A stretch of 64,000 nucleotides of DNA from the NCBI RefSeq assembly GCF_000960085.1, contig NZ_JYGT01000006.1, forward strand, positions 60,888 to 124,887, read 5' to 3'. The stretch comes from Streptococcus infantis. GTDB taxonomy: Bacteria > Bacillota > Bacilli > Lactobacillales > Streptococcaceae. The first letter of the stretch is position 1. The number at the start of each line of letters is the position of its first letter. The notes beneath the pieces are model-generated. The model searched no databases and was not told the DNA's origin. It worked only from the letters and a program-made list of their open reading frames with translations. Positions 35,540 to 45,090 of the stretch are shown piece after piece. The position numbers and the translations under genes were made by a program.

Positions 35540-36214
35540 ATGTCACAGATTGATTTAAAAGAATTAACAAAGAAAAACCAAGAATTTATCCATATTGCAA
35601 CCCAGCAATTTCTCAAGGACGGAAAAACAGATGCTGAAATCAAGGCTATCCTTGAAGAAGTCATTCCTCATATCCTCGAAGAACAACCAAAAGGAGTGAC
35701 AGCACGTTCTATCTACGGAGCACCAACTCACTGGGCTCATAGCTTCAGCGAAAAAGAGCAATACGAAAAAGAACATCCAAAAGAAAACGACGATCCAAAA
35801 TTGATGATGTTGGATTCAGCCCTTTTCATCACAGGATTATTTGCAGTAGTTAGCGCCTTGATGAGCTTCTTCTCAAACCAACCTGTGGCCTACGGATTGG
35901 TAACACTTATCAGTGTAGGGGCCTTTGGTGGAGTTGCCTTTTACCTGCTCTACCACTTCATCTACCGCTACTACGGACCAGATACTGACCGTAGCCAACG
36001 CCCACCATTCTGGAAATCACTTTTGGTTATGTTAGCAACCATGTTTGCCTGGGTCTTCATCCTCTTCTTGAGTAACTTCCTTCCACAAGCCATCAATATC
36101 AGCTTACCTCCTCTTGTTTTATTGGTTATCGGAGGAGCTCTCCTTGCCCTACGTTTCTACCTCAAAAAACGTTTCAACATCAAGAGCGCAAGTGCTGGAC
36201 CTGCTAGATATTAA
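35540..36214 (+). CDS. DUF1129 family membrane protein
   Basis: 224 residues. A soluble N-terminal part (KELTKKNQEFIHIATQQFLKDGKTDAEIKAILEEVIPHILEEQPKGVTARSIYG region) precedes four hydrophobic segments (about 92-210), the DUF1129 layout of lactic acid bacteria. Cotranscribed with corA. Function unknown. Confidence 0.85.
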   Translation: MSQIDLKELTKKNQEFIHIATQQFLKDGKTDAEIKAILEEVIPHILEEQPKGVTARSIYGAPTHWAHSFSEKEQYEKEHPKENDDPKLMMLDSALFITGLFAVVSALMSFFSNQPVAYGLVTLISVGAFGGVAFYLLYHFIYRYYGPDTDRSQRPPFWKSLLVMLATMFAWVFILFLSNFLPQAINISLPPLVLLVIGGALLALRFYLKKRFNIKSASAGPARY

Positions 36215-36221
36215 GATAAAC

Positions 36222-36260
36222 AATAAAAGTAGTGTGTTTTACAGACAGACTACTTTTATT
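36222..36260 (+). terminator. Hairpin after the corA operon
   Basis: Perfect 12-bp stem AATAAAAGTAGT / ACTACTTTTATT; the 3' arm is T-rich but no further T-run follows. Confidence 0.55.
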
Positions 36261-36414
36261 ATGGCTCCAAAGCTTTTTTTTATTCTCCAAAGAAAAGTAG
36301 CTACATTTTCTAAAAACGTTCTAATGTAAAGTCTTTCCTTAGAATCCCGAGGTTTTGTCCTTGAATCCAAGTTGTTTTTCTGTTATACTAATAAAGTAAT
36401 AAGGAGAAATATAT

Positions 36415-36678
36415 ATGACTAAACAGAGAATTAATCAAATTGTTGGTTCAATCGGTGCCTTTATCGGAATTATTGTATTTATAGCCTACATCCCTCAAAT
36501 TTTTGCCAATTTACAAGGGAACAAAGCTCAACCATTCCAACCTTTATCAGCAGCTGTCTCTTGCTTAATCTGGGTCATTTATGGATGGACAAAAGAGCCT
36601 AAGAAAGACTGGATTCTAATCATTCCAAACTCGGCTGGGGTTATCCTTGGCGGACTGACCTTCCTTACTGCTCTATAA
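36415..36678 (+). CDS. SemiSWEET sugar transporter
   Basis: 87 residues with three membrane helices and the PQ motif in VFIAYIPQIFANL, plus AAVSCLIWVIYGW and NSAGVILGGLTF, typical of bacterial SemiSWEET proteins that work as dimers for sugar movement. Substrate unknown. Own -10 (TTATACT) and AAGGAG. Confidence 0.88.
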   Translation: MTKQRINQIVGSIGAFIGIIVFIAYIPQIFANLQGNKAQPFQPLSAAVSCLIWVIYGWTKEPKKDWILIIPNSAGVILGGLTFLTAL

Positions 36679-36693
36679 GAAATTAACTACTAT

Positions 36694-36723
36694 AAAAGCA
36701 ACCACATGATTGGTTGCTTTTTT
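36694..36723 (+). terminator. Terminator of the SemiSWEET gene
   Basis: AAAAGCAACCA / TGGTTGCTTTT followed by TT. Confidence 0.85.
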
Positions 36724-36825
36724 ACTACTTTCTTGATCTAAAAGCCTTCTTCTGACTCTAATTCTTGTTGTTTTCCCTCATCTTTTGTGATACAATAGCA
36801 TCAATTTTTTCTAGGAGGATAATAT

Positions 36826-37863
36826 ATGACTTCTACTATTGGTATTATAAGTTTATCTAGTGGGATTATCGGAGAAGACTTTGTCAAACACGAAATGGAC
36901 TTGGGTGTCCAACGTCTCAAGGGCCTCGGACTCAATCCTATCTTTTTACCCCATTCGCTAAAAGGCTTAGACTTTATCAAAGAACATCCTGAAGCTCGTG
37001 CGGAGGATTTGATGCAGGCATTTTCTGATGAAAGCATCGACATGATCTTATGCGCCATCGGTGGAGACGATACCTATCGTTTATTGCCTTATCTTTTTGA
37101 AAATGACCAACTACAAAAGGTTATCAAACAAAAAATTTTTCTTGGCTTCTCGGATACAACTATGAACCACCTCATGTTGCATAAACTAGGAATCAAGACT
37201 TTTTATGGTCAATCCTTTTTAGCAGACATTTGTGAGTTAGACAAAGAAATGTTGCCATACAGCCTCCACTACTTCAAAGAATTGATTGAGACGGGAAAAA
37301 TCTCAGAAATTCGCCCTAGTAACGTTTGGTATGAGGAACGAACTGACTTCAGTCCCAAGGCTCTGGGAACACCTCGTGTCAGCCATGCAAATACAGGTTT
37401 TGACTTGTTACAAGGAACTGCCCAGTTCGAGGGAAAAATCCTCGGTGGTTGTCTTGAGTCTCTCTATGATATTTTTGACAACTCTCTACACGCAGATAGC
37501 ACAGATCTCTGCCAAAAATACAAACTTTTCCCTGACTTATCCGACTGGAAAGGAAAGATTCTATTGCTAGAAACAAGTGAAGAAAAGCCTGAACCTGATG
37601 ATTTTAAAAAAATGTTGCAGGCTTTAAAAGAAACTGGGATATTCGAAGTCATCAGTGGACTCTTGGTCGGAAAACCTATGGATGAAACCTTCTATGACGA
37701 CTATAAGGAGGCTTTAATGGACACCATTGATAGCAATATCCCGATTGTCTATAATCTAAACGTTGGCCATGCTACACCAAGAACTATTGTCCCCTTTGGA
37801 GTCCACGCCCATGTAGATGCAAAGAAGCAAGTCATTCGCTTTGACTATAACAAAGAAAGCTGA
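36826..37863 (+). CDS. S66-family peptidase (LD-carboxypeptidase / MccF-like)
   Basis: 345 residues. The nucleophile serine lies in FLGFSDTT (about residue 115), the glutamate in GGCLESL and the histidine in NVGHATPR, the Ser-Glu-His triad of S66 enzymes. The family comprises murein LD-carboxypeptidases and MccF-type microcin C immunity proteins; FGVHAHVDA near the end and overall length suit the MccF-like branch. Could serve in wall-peptide recycling or resistance to aminoacyl-nucleotide antibiotics. AGGAGG upstream. Confidence 0.87.
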   Translation: MTSTIGIISLSSGIIGEDFVKHEMDLGVQRLKGLGLNPIFLPHSLKGLDFIKEHPEARAEDLMQAFSDESIDMILCAIGGDDTYRLLPYLFENDQLQKVIKQKIFLGFSDTTMNHLMLHKLGIKTFYGQSFLADICELDKEMLPYSLHYFKELIETGKISEIRPSNVWYEERTDFSPKALGTPRVSHANTGFDLLQGTAQFEGKILGGCLESLYDIFDNSLHADSTDLCQKYKLFPDLSDWKGKILLLETSEEKPEPDDFKKMLQALKETGIFEVISGLLVGKPMDETFYDDYKEALMDTIDSNIPIVYNLNVGHATPRTIVPFGVHAHVDAKKQVIRFDYNKES

Positions 37864-37883
37864 GATGAATTTCTCAGCTTTTT
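37856..37883 (+). terminator. Terminator overlapping the S66 peptidase stop codon
   Basis: AAAGCTGAGA / TCTCAGCTTT then TTTC; the TGA stop is part of the stem. Confidence 0.85.
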
Positions 37884-37914
37884 CTATATTCTGCGATGTT
37901 CTAGACATCTAACG

Positions 37915-38481
37915 TCACTTATTTCCACTTTTCCATTCACAATCATTCTCATGGTCATCAACTAGCCCTGCAGCCTGCAGAAAGGACAAGACAGCGACTG
38001 GTCCTGTGAACTTAAAACCACGTTTTTTGAGATCCTTGGATATTTTTTCAGACAAAGGCGTTTTGGCTGGTGCTTGACTGTAGTCCGGGATATCATTGAC
38101 CATGGTTTTCCCCTCTACAAAAGACCAGAGATAAGCATCAAAAGAGCCAAACTCTTTCTGAACTTGTAGAAAAGCCTGGGCATTCGCTCGCGTCGCAAAA
38201 ATCTTGGCGCGATGACGAATGATAGCTGGATTGTCTAACAAAGCTTCCAGTTCTTCATCCGCCATGTCTACAACACATTGAATTTGGTAACCCTGAAAAG
38301 CTTGACGGAAAGCCTGCCGTTTATTAAGCACCGTTTCCCAAGATAGACCGGCCTGATAAGTCTCCATACAAAGCAACTCAAAAAGCGCCTGGTCTTCATG
38401 GAGAGGCTGTCCCCATTCCTCATCATGGTAGGCTACATAAAGCGGGTTGTTCATTTTAACCCAGCCACAGCGTTTTGGCAT
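37915..38481 (-). CDS. tag: DNA-3-methyladenine glycosylase I
   Basis: 188 residues. Tag motifs CGWVKMNNPLYVAYHDEEWGQPLHEDQALFELL, ETYQAGLSWETVLNKR and a C-terminal VDDHENDCEW supply the Cys/His zinc ligands and substrate pocket. Excises 3-methyladenine from alkylated DNA. Lies 9 bases after ruvA, as part of a mutL-ruvA-tag repair cluster. Confidence 0.95.
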   Translation of the reverse strand: MPKRCGWVKMNNPLYVAYHDEEWGQPLHEDQALFELLCMETYQAGLSWETVLNKRQAFRQAFQGYQIQCVVDMADEELEALLDNPAIIRHRAKIFATRANAQAFLQVQKEFGSFDAYLWSFVEGKTMVNDIPDYSQAPAKTPLSEKISKDLKKRGFKFTGPVAVLSFLQAAGLVDDHENDCEWKSGNK

Positions 38482-38490
38482 CTTCTTCTC

Positions 38491-39084
38491 CTATTTCACC
38501 AACATCTTAAGGGCAGATTTGATGTAGTTCTCTGCCGTATCCGAAGTTCCTTCAAAGAATTTCTTGATTTTCTTAAGTTCCGTTGCCTTGTAGCCCAATG
38601 CCAACATGGCTTCCATGGCTTCTTCCAACTCTTGATTGTCGTTGCTAGATGGAGCAGTAGTCTTAGCAGGGAGGTCATCGCCTGCCACAACCACTTTACC
38701 TTCTAGGTCCAAGACCATCTGTTGGGCTGTTTTCTTGCCAATTTTGGGGAACTTGGTCAAGTAAGTGATATTCTTAGTCTCAATCGCTTGAACAAGCCCA
38801 GCATTGTCATCCGCCGCAATAATAGCAAGAGCAGAAACAGGGCCAATACCTGACACCGAAATCAAGCTGAGAAAGAGCTTTTTCTCGTCTTCTGAACGGA
38901 AACCGTAAAGGAGATGAGCATCTTCACGAACAACTTGATGCACATATATTTGTGCTTCTTGGTTGACTTGCCCTGAGTAAGCATAAGGGTTGGCTACGTG
39001 TAGGATGTAGCCGATGCCGTTAGTTTCTAGAACGATGTATTTAGCAGTAATTTTGGTAATGATACCTTTTAGATATTCGTACAT
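38491..39084 (-). CDS. ruvA: Holliday junction branch migration subunit RuvA
   Basis: 197 residues. Domain [27 protein letters not shown], helix-hairpin-helix motifs [13 protein letters not shown] and [17 protein letters not shown], and the C-terminal domain III (EALLALGYK-type: [17 protein letters not shown]) that contacts RuvB. ruvB is not in the window, as usual in streptococci. A RUP repeat separates it from mutL. Confidence 0.96.
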   Translation of the reverse strand: MYEYLKGIITKITAKYIVLETNGIGYILHVANPYAYSGQVNQEAQIYVHQVVREDAHLLYGFRSEDEKKLFLSLISVSGIGPVSALAIIAADDNAGLVQAIETKNITYLTKFPKIGKKTAQQMVLDLEGKVVVAGDDLPAKTTAPSSNDNQELEEAMEAMLALGYKATELKKIKKFFEGTSDTAENYIKSALKMLVK

Positions 39085-39102
39085 AATTTTCCCTTCAATT
39101 TA

Positions 39103-39204
39103 TACTCAATGAAAATCAAAGAGTAAACTAGTAAGCTAACCTTAGGCATAACTTAAGTTAGACAAGGTAAGGCTGACGCAGTTTAAAGAGATTTTCGAAG
39201 AGTA
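39103..39204. mobile_element. RUP-type miniature inverted-repeat element
   Basis: 102 bp with terminal inverted repeats TACTCAATGAAAATCAAAGAG and AGAGATTTTCGAAGAGTA, the ends of the pneumococcal RUP (repeat unit of pneumococcus), thought to be moved by an IS630-type transposase. Internal AAACTAG and GGCTGACGCAGTTT also match. It ends one base before the mutL stop codon and fills the mutL-ruvA gap. Confidence 0.88.
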
Positions 39205-41154
39205 TTAGTATTTTCCTAGTTCTCGTAGACTCGTGTGATTTTCCTGAATGCGACGGAACATCTTTTCCATATCTGACTTGGTAAAGTGGATCAAAACAGG
39301 GCGTCCGTGCGGACAGTTGTATGGGTTGTCACATTGAGAGAGCTGATAGAGGAGCTGTCTAGCAGAGTGGTCATCAATACGATGATTGGCCTTGATAGAC
39401 CGCTTGCAGGACATCATGATGGCTAGCTCTGCTCGGTATTTCTTGATAGAAACTTCCTTAGTCAAGAGCAGCATATCGCACATTTCATAGATGCCAGACT
39501 CAATTTCTTCCTCTGCCATCCAAATAGGATGCTCACGCAGGATAAATTGATTTTCTCCGTACTCTGCTAGAAAGACGCCGACTTCCTCTAAAAGAGGCAT
39601 TCTTTCCTTGAGACGAAGGGCATCATCTGCAGGAAATTCAAAGATGTAAGGCACTAGGAGTTGCTGCTGGCTCTGGTCAACATTACCAATACTTTCGCGA
39701 TACTCCTCATACTTAACCCGCTCCTGGGCTGCGTGTTGGTCTATGATGTAAAGCCCATCTCGACCTTGGGCAAAGAGATAGGTGCCGTGCATCTGACCGA
39801 AAAATTCCAACTCTGGGAAGCTCGAAGACTCTTCTCGCTCTAGCTTACCATAAGCCTTATCCAAACTAGCCATATCTAACTCTGGATGATCCAGTTGGTC
39901 GTAGCTGACCGATTTTCTCTCTGCAAAATGCAGTTTGGCTGGCTTGGTCAACTGATCCAATGTTTCCTTGGCGAAGAGGTTCAAATCCTGTTTCTCTTCA
40001 GTCAAGTCTACTTGACTGTCTGAAACCTCAGCTGGAATTGAGATTGTTGCTTCCGTTTGCTCGTAGTAGAGATTGTTTTCTTTAAGTGGGAGAATGGTTT
40101 GCTCTACTTTTTCACGATTGCGAACGGTAGATTTGGCAAGATTTTCCAAGGCATCTGGAATCAAGGTCTGTTCCTTTAGACTCTTTGCGATAGCTTCTGA
40201 AACCAGTGCCATAAGCTCTCTTTCCTTGGAAATCCGCACTTCTTGCTTGGTTGGATGCACATTGACATCTGCTAGATACGGATCGATCTGGATGTGAATA
40301 ACAGCCAGCGGAAAACGCCCCACCATGAGCTTGCTACCGTAACCATCTAAAATAGCACGATTGAGCAGGAAGTTTTTGATATAACGGCCATTGATAAAAA
40401 GACTGATATAGTTGCGATTAGCCCGCGTCAATTCAGGCAATGAGACAAAACCTGAAATTTCAAAATCTAGGTCAGAATTCTCAATTTCAACCATCTTTTT
40501 GGCACTAGCTAAACCATAAATCCCAGCAATGGCTTGACGCAGTTGACCCGTACCAGCTGTTCGTGTCATCTCCTTGCCATCGCTAATCAGGCTAAAGGAA
40601 ATCTCAGGATGGGCCAAGCCTAGACGATTGACAATATCGATGATATGAGACAACTCTGCCTGCTGGCTCTTCATATACTTGAGACGGGCTGGTGTGTTGA
40701 AAAAGAGATCCTCCACACAAATCTTGGTCCCAACAGGACTAGTCGCAGGGATGATTTCTTCTACTTCTCCCCCACGAGCTACTAGCTTGGTCCCGTGACT
40801 TGCACCCTCTACTGCAGTCAAAAGAGTCAGTACACTAACAGATGCGATAGAAGGCAGAGCTTCACCACGAAAACCGAGGGTTCGAATCCGAAAAAGATCC
40901 GCTTGATTCTTAATCTTACTGGTTGCATGACGGCGGAGAGCCAACTCCACCTCATCGTGGGCAATCCCGTGACCATTATCGGTGATTTGGATTTTCTTAA
41001 GACCAGCTTCCTCAATCTCAACGATAATCTGGCTTGAGCCAGCGTCGATAGCATTTTCAACCAACTCTTTAACTACACTGGCAGGACGTTCGATCACTTC
41101 TCCTGCTGCGATTTGATTGGCCAAGACTTCTGGCAATTCAATAATATGAGACAT
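39205..41154 (-). CDS. mutL: DNA mismatch repair protein MutL
   Basis: 649 residues. GHKL ATPase motifs [20 protein letters not shown] and [12 protein letters not shown]; a linker from about 330; a C-terminal dimerisation domain with the endonuclease motif [13 protein letters not shown] and CPHGRP, so this MutL can nick DNA. mutS is not adjacent. The stop codon abuts the RUP element. Confidence 0.97.
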   Translation of the reverse strand: MSHIIELPEVLANQIAAGEVIERPASVVKELVENAIDAGSSQIIVEIEEAGLKKIQITDNGHGIAHDEVELALRRHATSKIKNQADLFRIRTLGFRGEALPSIASVSVLTLLTAVEGASHGTKLVARGGEVEEIIPATSPVGTKICVEDLFFNTPARLKYMKSQQAELSHIIDIVNRLGLAHPEISFSLISDGKEMTRTAGTGQLRQAIAGIYGLASAKKMVEIENSDLDFEISGFVSLPELTRANRNYISLFINGRYIKNFLLNRAILDGYGSKLMVGRFPLAVIHIQIDPYLADVNVHPTKQEVRISKERELMALVSEAIAKSLKEQTLIPDALENLAKSTVRNREKVEQTILPLKENNLYYEQTEATISIPAEVSDSQVDLTEEKQDLNLFAKETLDQLTKPAKLHFAERKSVSYDQLDHPELDMASLDKAYGKLEREESSSFPELEFFGQMHGTYLFAQGRDGLYIIDQHAAQERVKYEEYRESIGNVDQSQQQLLVPYIFEFPADDALRLKERMPLLEEVGVFLAEYGENQFILREHPIWMAEEEIESGIYEMCDMLLLTKEVSIKKYRAELAIMMSCKRSIKANHRIDDHSARQLLYQLSQCDNPYNCPHGRPVLIHFTKSDMEKMFRRIQENHTSLRELGKY

Positions 41155-41337
41155 CTTTCAGCCCCTTTCTCAACGATTTTTATCTATTTCTCTGAAAATA
41201 AGCTAGTGCTATTATACCATATTTCACTCGTTTCCAAAAAAGTCCAAGCAGCAACTTTCTCCCCTAAGATACTAGGCTATTTCCTGACTTTGTGGTACAA
41301 TAGGTAGAAACAATATTTTAAAAAGGAGAAAAGACAC

Positions 41338-42594
41338 ATGCACATTTTTGATGAGCTAAAAGAGCGTGGTTTGATTTTTCAAACGACTGATGAAGAAGCT
41401 TTGCGTAAAGCCCTAGAAGAAGGTCAAGTTTCTTATTATACTGGCTACGATCCAACTGCTGACAGCCTTCACCTAGGCCACCTTGTCGCAATCTTGACAA
41501 GTCGTCGTTTGCAGTTAGCAGGTCACAAACCTTATGCGCTCGTTGGCGGTGCTACAGGTCTCATCGGAGATCCGTCCTTCAAAGATGCTGAACGTAGTCT
41601 CCAAACAAAAGACACAGTAGATGGCTGGGTCAAGTCTATCCAAGGACAACTTTCTCGCTTTCTTGATTTTGAAAATGGTGAAAATAAAGCTGTCATGGTC
41701 AACAACTACGACTGGTTTGGCAGCATCAGCTTCATTGACTTCCTCCGAGATATCGGAAAATACTTCACTGTCAACTACATGATGAGCAAGGAGTCTGTGA
41801 AGAAACGTATTGAAACAGGGATTTCTTACACTGAGTTTGCCTACCAAATCATGCAAGGTTATGACTTCTTCGTTCTTAACCAAGAGCACAATGTAACCCT
41901 TCAAATCGGTGGTTCTGACCAGTGGGGAAATATGACAGCTGGTACCGAATTGCTTCGTCGTAAAGCTGACAAGACTGGTCACGTTATCACTGTCCCACTC
42001 ATCACAGACGCAACTGGTAAGAAATTTGGTAAATCAGAAGGAAATGCAGTTTGGCTCAACCCTGAAAAGACTTCTCCATACGAAATGTACCAATTCTGGA
42101 TGAATGTCATGGACGCTGACGCTGTTCGCTTCTTGAAAATCTTTACTTTCTTGTCACTTGACGAGATTGAAGACATCCGTAAACAATTTGAAGCGGCGCC
42201 ACACGAACGCTTGGCTCAAAAAGTCTTGGCTCGTGAAGTCGTTACACTTGTTCACGGTGAAGAAGCCTACAAAGAAGCTCTCAACATCACTGAGCAACTC
42301 TTTGCCGGAAATATCAAAAACCTTTCTGTCAAAGAACTCAAACAAGGACTTCGTGGCGTGCCAAACTACCAGGTACAAGCAGACGAAAACCACAATATCG
42401 TAGAACTCCTCGTATCATCTGGCATTGTTAATTCAAAACGCCAAGCCCGTGAAGACGTACAAAACGGAGCTATCTACATCAACGGTGACCGTATCCAAGA
42501 CCTTGACTATGTCTTGAGTGACATAGATAAGTTAGAGAACGAACTCACTGTTATCCGCCGTGGTAAGAAGAAATACTTCGTCCTTACATATTAA
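41338..42594 (+). CDS. tyrS: Tyrosyl-tRNA synthetase
   Basis: 418 residues of class I synthetase. [15 protein letters not shown] carries the HIGH-like motif (HLGH), KKFGKSEG the KMSKS-like motif, and an S4 RNA-binding domain is at the C-terminus ([26 protein letters not shown]). No T-box leader is visible in the 183 bases upstream. Extended -10 TGGTACAAT near 41293-41301; AAGGAG before the ATG. Divergent from mutL. Confidence 0.97.
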   Translation: MHIFDELKERGLIFQTTDEEALRKALEEGQVSYYTGYDPTADSLHLGHLVAILTSRRLQLAGHKPYALVGGATGLIGDPSFKDAERSLQTKDTVDGWVKSIQGQLSRFLDFENGENKAVMVNNYDWFGSISFIDFLRDIGKYFTVNYMMSKESVKKRIETGISYTEFAYQIMQGYDFFVLNQEHNVTLQIGGSDQWGNMTAGTELLRRKADKTGHVITVPLITDATGKKFGKSEGNAVWLNPEKTSPYEMYQFWMNVMDADAVRFLKIFTFLSLDEIEDIRKQFEAAPHERLAQKVLAREVVTLVHGEEAYKEALNITEQLFAGNIKNLSVKELKQGLRGVPNYQVQADENHNIVELLVSSGIVNSKRQAREDVQNGAIYINGDRIQDLDYVLSDIDKLENELTVIRRGKKKYFVLTY

Positions 42595-42600
42595 AAAGTA

Positions 42601-42641
42601 GACTGGAGGCATTTGCCATCCAGTTCTTTTTTTGCTAGACT
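42601..42641 (+). promoter_or_regulatory. tyrS terminator containing the rlmA promoter
   Basis: The hairpin ACTGGAGGCA-TT-TGCCATCCAGT with a T7 tract terminates tyrS. The same bases hold -35 TTGCCA (42613-42618), a 17-bp spacer including the T-run, and extended -10 TGCTAGACT (42636-42641 for the hexamer). Only six bases separate it from the rlmA ATG. Confidence 0.7.
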
Positions 42642-42647
42642 AAAACT

Positions 42648-43496
42648 ATGAATACAAACCTCAAACCCAAACTCCAGCGCTTTGCTTCTGCTAGTGCCTT
42701 TTCCTGCCCTATCTGCCAAGAAAACCTGATCTTGGTAGAGTCTAGTCTCAAGTGTGAACATCGCCATTCTTTTGACCTAGCAAAATTCGGCTATGTCAAT
42801 CTAGCTCCCCAAATCAAGCAATCCGCCAACTACGACAAGGAAAACTTCCAAAATCGCCAGCAAATCCTAGAAGCTGGTTTTTATCAGGCTATTTTAGAAA
42901 CCATCTCGGACTTACTAGCAACGAATCCATCCGCAAAAACTGTATTAGATATTGGTTGTGGCGAAGGATTCTACTCTCGCAAACTTCAGGAAGTTCATCC
43001 TGACAAGACCTTTTACGCCTTTGATATTTCAAAAGACTCAGTTCAAATCGCAGCCAAAAGCGAACCCAACTGGGCAGTCAATTGGTTTGTTGGCGACTTA
43101 GCTCGACTTCCTATAAAAGATGCCAGCATGGATATCCTACTTGACATTTTTTCTCCTGCCAACTATGGTGAATTTCGCCGCGTTTTATCCAAAGACGGTA
43201 TCTTAATCAAGGTTGTTCCTACCGAAAATCACCTCAAAGAAATCCGCCAAATGGTACAAGACCAGCTGACAAAGAAGGACTATTCCAACCTAGATATCAA
43301 GGAACATTTCCAGGAACATTTCATCATTCAAACTAGTCAAATAGCTTCCCTGACCAAGACCATCACCACAGAGCAGCGCCAAGCTCTGCTTAGCATGACT
43401 CCCCTACTCTTTCACGTTGACAAAAGCAAGATTGACTGGAGTCAGTTAATGGAGATCACCATCGAAGCAGAAATCCTTGTTGGGAAAGCACTGTAA
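42648..43496 (+). CDS. rlmA: 23S rRNA (guanine-N1)-methyltransferase RlmA
   Basis: 282 residues. N-terminal zinc finger CPICQ..CEHRHSFD then SAM-binding VLDIGCGEGFYSRKL (about 100-114), YAFDISKDSVQIAAK and a C-terminal RNA-binding part. In Gram-positives the RlmA(II) type methylates G748 of 23S rRNA, affecting macrolide/ketolide binding. The ATG at 42648 has no ribosome binding site and lies six bases after a -10 hexamer, so the mRNA is predicted to be leaderless. Confidence 0.92.
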   Translation: MNTNLKPKLQRFASASAFSCPICQENLILVESSLKCEHRHSFDLAKFGYVNLAPQIKQSANYDKENFQNRQQILEAGFYQAILETISDLLATNPSAKTVLDIGCGEGFYSRKLQEVHPDKTFYAFDISKDSVQIAAKSEPNWAVNWFVGDLARLPIKDASMDILLDIFSPANYGEFRRVLSKDGILIKVVPTENHLKEIRQMVQDQLTKKDYSNLDIKEHFQEHFIIQTSQIASLTKTITTEQRQALLSMTPLLFHVDKSKIDWSQLMEITIEAEILVGKAL

Positions 43497-43517
43497 ATTA
43501 GATTTTGATATACTATA

Positions 43518-43550
43518 ACACCCGCACCTTAGAGGTACGGGTGTAATTTT
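43518..43550 (+). terminator. Terminator of rlmA
   Basis: ACACCCG-C-ACC / GGT-A-CGGGTGT stem followed by AATTTTATTTT. Confidence 0.85.
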
Positions 43551-43650
43551 ATTTTGCTAATGCATAACCTTTTAGAGGAAAGAAAAATTTATGATATAAA
43601 GCTTATCTATTTATTGTGATATAACAAACTAGCGATGTTACAACTATGAC

Positions 43651-44007
43651 TTAGTTAGACATCGCTCGTTTAAATTCGTGTATACAAGCCTCATTTAATT
43701 TTTGTAGCTCATTTTCAGCTTTTATATTATCTAAAATACGTGATTTTCTTGAATTAAAGAAATCAATATCTAAAAAATCTTTAGCGAAAGAATTTTCTTC
43801 ATTTTCAGCTTTTATATTATCTAAAAAAACTTTAACGAAAGAATTTTCTTCATTTTCAGCTTTTATATTATCTAAAAAAACTTTAGCGAAAGAATTTTCT
43901 TCATTTTCAGCTTTTATATTATCTAAAAAATCTTTAGCGAAAGAATTTTCTTCATTAGAGGATAACTGTCCTTTTTGCAAAGCAAAACGAATACTATTTT
44001 TACTCAT
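43651..44007 (-). CDS. Small protein built of 17-residue repeats, second gene of accessory cassette
   Basis: 118 residues, not recognised. A unique N-terminus (MSKNSIRFALQKGQLSSNE) is followed by three full and one partial copy of ENSFAKDFLDNIKAENE (20-36, 37-53, 54-70, 71-80), then a unique IDFFNSRKSRI, one more LDNIKAENE, and a unique tail (LQKLNEACIHEFKRAMSN). Charged, probably helical, no signal peptide or membrane segment. It overlaps the upstream gene by 8 bases, with GGAGG inside that gene's last codons, so translation is coupled. A partner or regulator of the GAF-like protein is the natural guess. Confidence 0.75.
   Translation of the reverse strand: MSKNSIRFALQKGQLSSNEENSFAKDFLDNIKAENEENSFAKVFLDNIKAENEENSFVKVFLDNIKAENEENSFAKDFLDIDFFNSRKSRILDNIKAENELQKLNEACIHEFKRAMSN
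43768..43950 (-). repeat. 51-bp tandem repeat inside a coding region
   Basis: 3.6 copies of a 51-bp unit, nearly identical at the DNA level (differences give D/V and A/V changes). The period is a multiple of three, so copy-number change keeps the reading frame. Confidence 0.92.
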
Positions 44008-44818
44008 CTTTTAAGCCTCCTTCAATCATATTTATAAAGATTATGACTTTACTAATACGTGAATATATATTATCTAACCCATTCACAATTAGTTCACTTA
44101 AACGTTCTTCAACTTCAGTGGGAACATTCTTATAGTCAATAGTAACCACTTTTTCTCCCTGAATTGGAAAAGCGCTTATTGATTTATAGCGACTATCTAA
44201 TAAGTATTTTTCCCAATCAGGATCTGATTCTAAATGATTTGATAATTGCTTTGTTCGTTTTCTAAATGCTCTTCCCGCAATAGAATTATTAATATCTAAT
44301 TCCCTAGTACTTGAACGTAAAAAAGTGGCACTTCTAGCGATGATATTCAATTTATCTTCGCTTCCTTCTTTATTTGAAAGTCCCCATACAGATATTCGAC
44401 ATTTATTTTCAGAATTAAATTCGCTAGTCAACACATCAATGTATCTTTGGACAGCAGCAATTAATACATCGTAGACCTCATTGATACGTTCGATTTTCTT
44501 CTCCTTGCTATCATCCGAAACTTCAATAATTCGAACAATTTGATCTTCTAAAGTCAGTATAATTTCTTCCAGAAGTTCAAAATTGGTTTTTAATACGGTG
44601 TTAAAATATCTAATCTGTCTATTTTCTTCCAAAAGTTGCTGATTTTGCTTAGATAAATTAAATACTCTTGATTCCTTATCAACAGCATTTGCATATTTCC
44701 AAATCGTATAAATTATAAAAACAAATACTAAAGCTACTCCAACAACCGTAAGTACAGAGATAATAATTCTGGCCCAATCGGGCAGATTTGCAAAAATTTG
44801 AGAAATTAATTCACTCAT
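44000..44818 (-). CDS. Membrane-anchored coiled-coil protein with GAF-like domain
   Basis: 272 residues from the ATG at 44818 (MSELISQIF; GGAG six bases upstream). One membrane helix (about 16-41, IIISVLTVVGVALVFVFIIY), a coiled coil (about 50-115, LSKQNQQLLEENRQIRYF onward), then a soluble domain (about 135-260) with RISVWGLSNKEGSEDKLNIIAR, NSIAGRAFRKR and YKSISAFPI strands like GAF sensor domains. No kinase, cyclase or nuclease module is attached, so output must go through a partner. First gene of an AT-rich two-gene unit with its own promoter. I do not recognise the family. Confidence 0.75.
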   Translation of the reverse strand: MSELISQIFANLPDWARIIISVLTVVGVALVFVFIIYTIWKYANAVDKESRVFNLSKQNQQLLEENRQIRYFNTVLKTNFELLEEIILTLEDQIVRIIEVSDDSKEKKIERINEVYDVLIAAVQRYIDVLTSEFNSENKCRISVWGLSNKEGSEDKLNIIARSATFLRSSTRELDINNSIAGRAFRKRTKQLSNHLESDPDWEKYLLDSRYKSISAFPIQGEKVVTIDYKNVPTEVEERLSELIVNGLDNIYSRISKVIIFINMIEGGLKDE

Positions 44819-44848
44819 GATTGCTCCTAGCATATGAAAAGTTTATGT

Positions 44849-44904
44849 AGTATTAATACTTTTGTTAATTATTATATTCTACCGTAAGTTTCATATTTTT
44901 TCAA
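44849..44904 (-). promoter_or_regulatory. Promoter and palindrome of the accessory cassette
   Basis: Minus strand -35 TTGAAA (44899-44904), 17 bp, -10 TAGAAT (44876-44881). A perfect palindrome AGTATTAATACT lies at 44849-44860, in the early transcribed region where an operator could act. Confidence 0.6.
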
Positions 44905-45090
44905 GAAATATATGAGACTTATTTGTACTACTGGTCTATTGATGTGCGATTAAATGAGTTACGAGCATCCAATCATCTTTTTATATAATCTTGTTGGTAT
45001 TTTCCATATTTAGATTTGAAATGTAATTTACATACAAACTATATAATTTAAAATTAATCACTAAAATTAATTGACGGAGTTCCTCATAGT
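44905..45090. other. AT-rich intergenic stretch without genes
   Basis: Part of the 309-base gap between the cassette and malP. Apart from the cassette promoter on one side and the malP terminator on the other, I see no ORF, RNA gene or clear repeat. Confidence 0.6.

Noticed and set aside
41155..41337. T-box leader for tyrS
   Set aside because: No T-box core sequence or specifier stem-loop is seen; the gap holds only two divergent extended -10 promoters. The same is true upstream of aspS.
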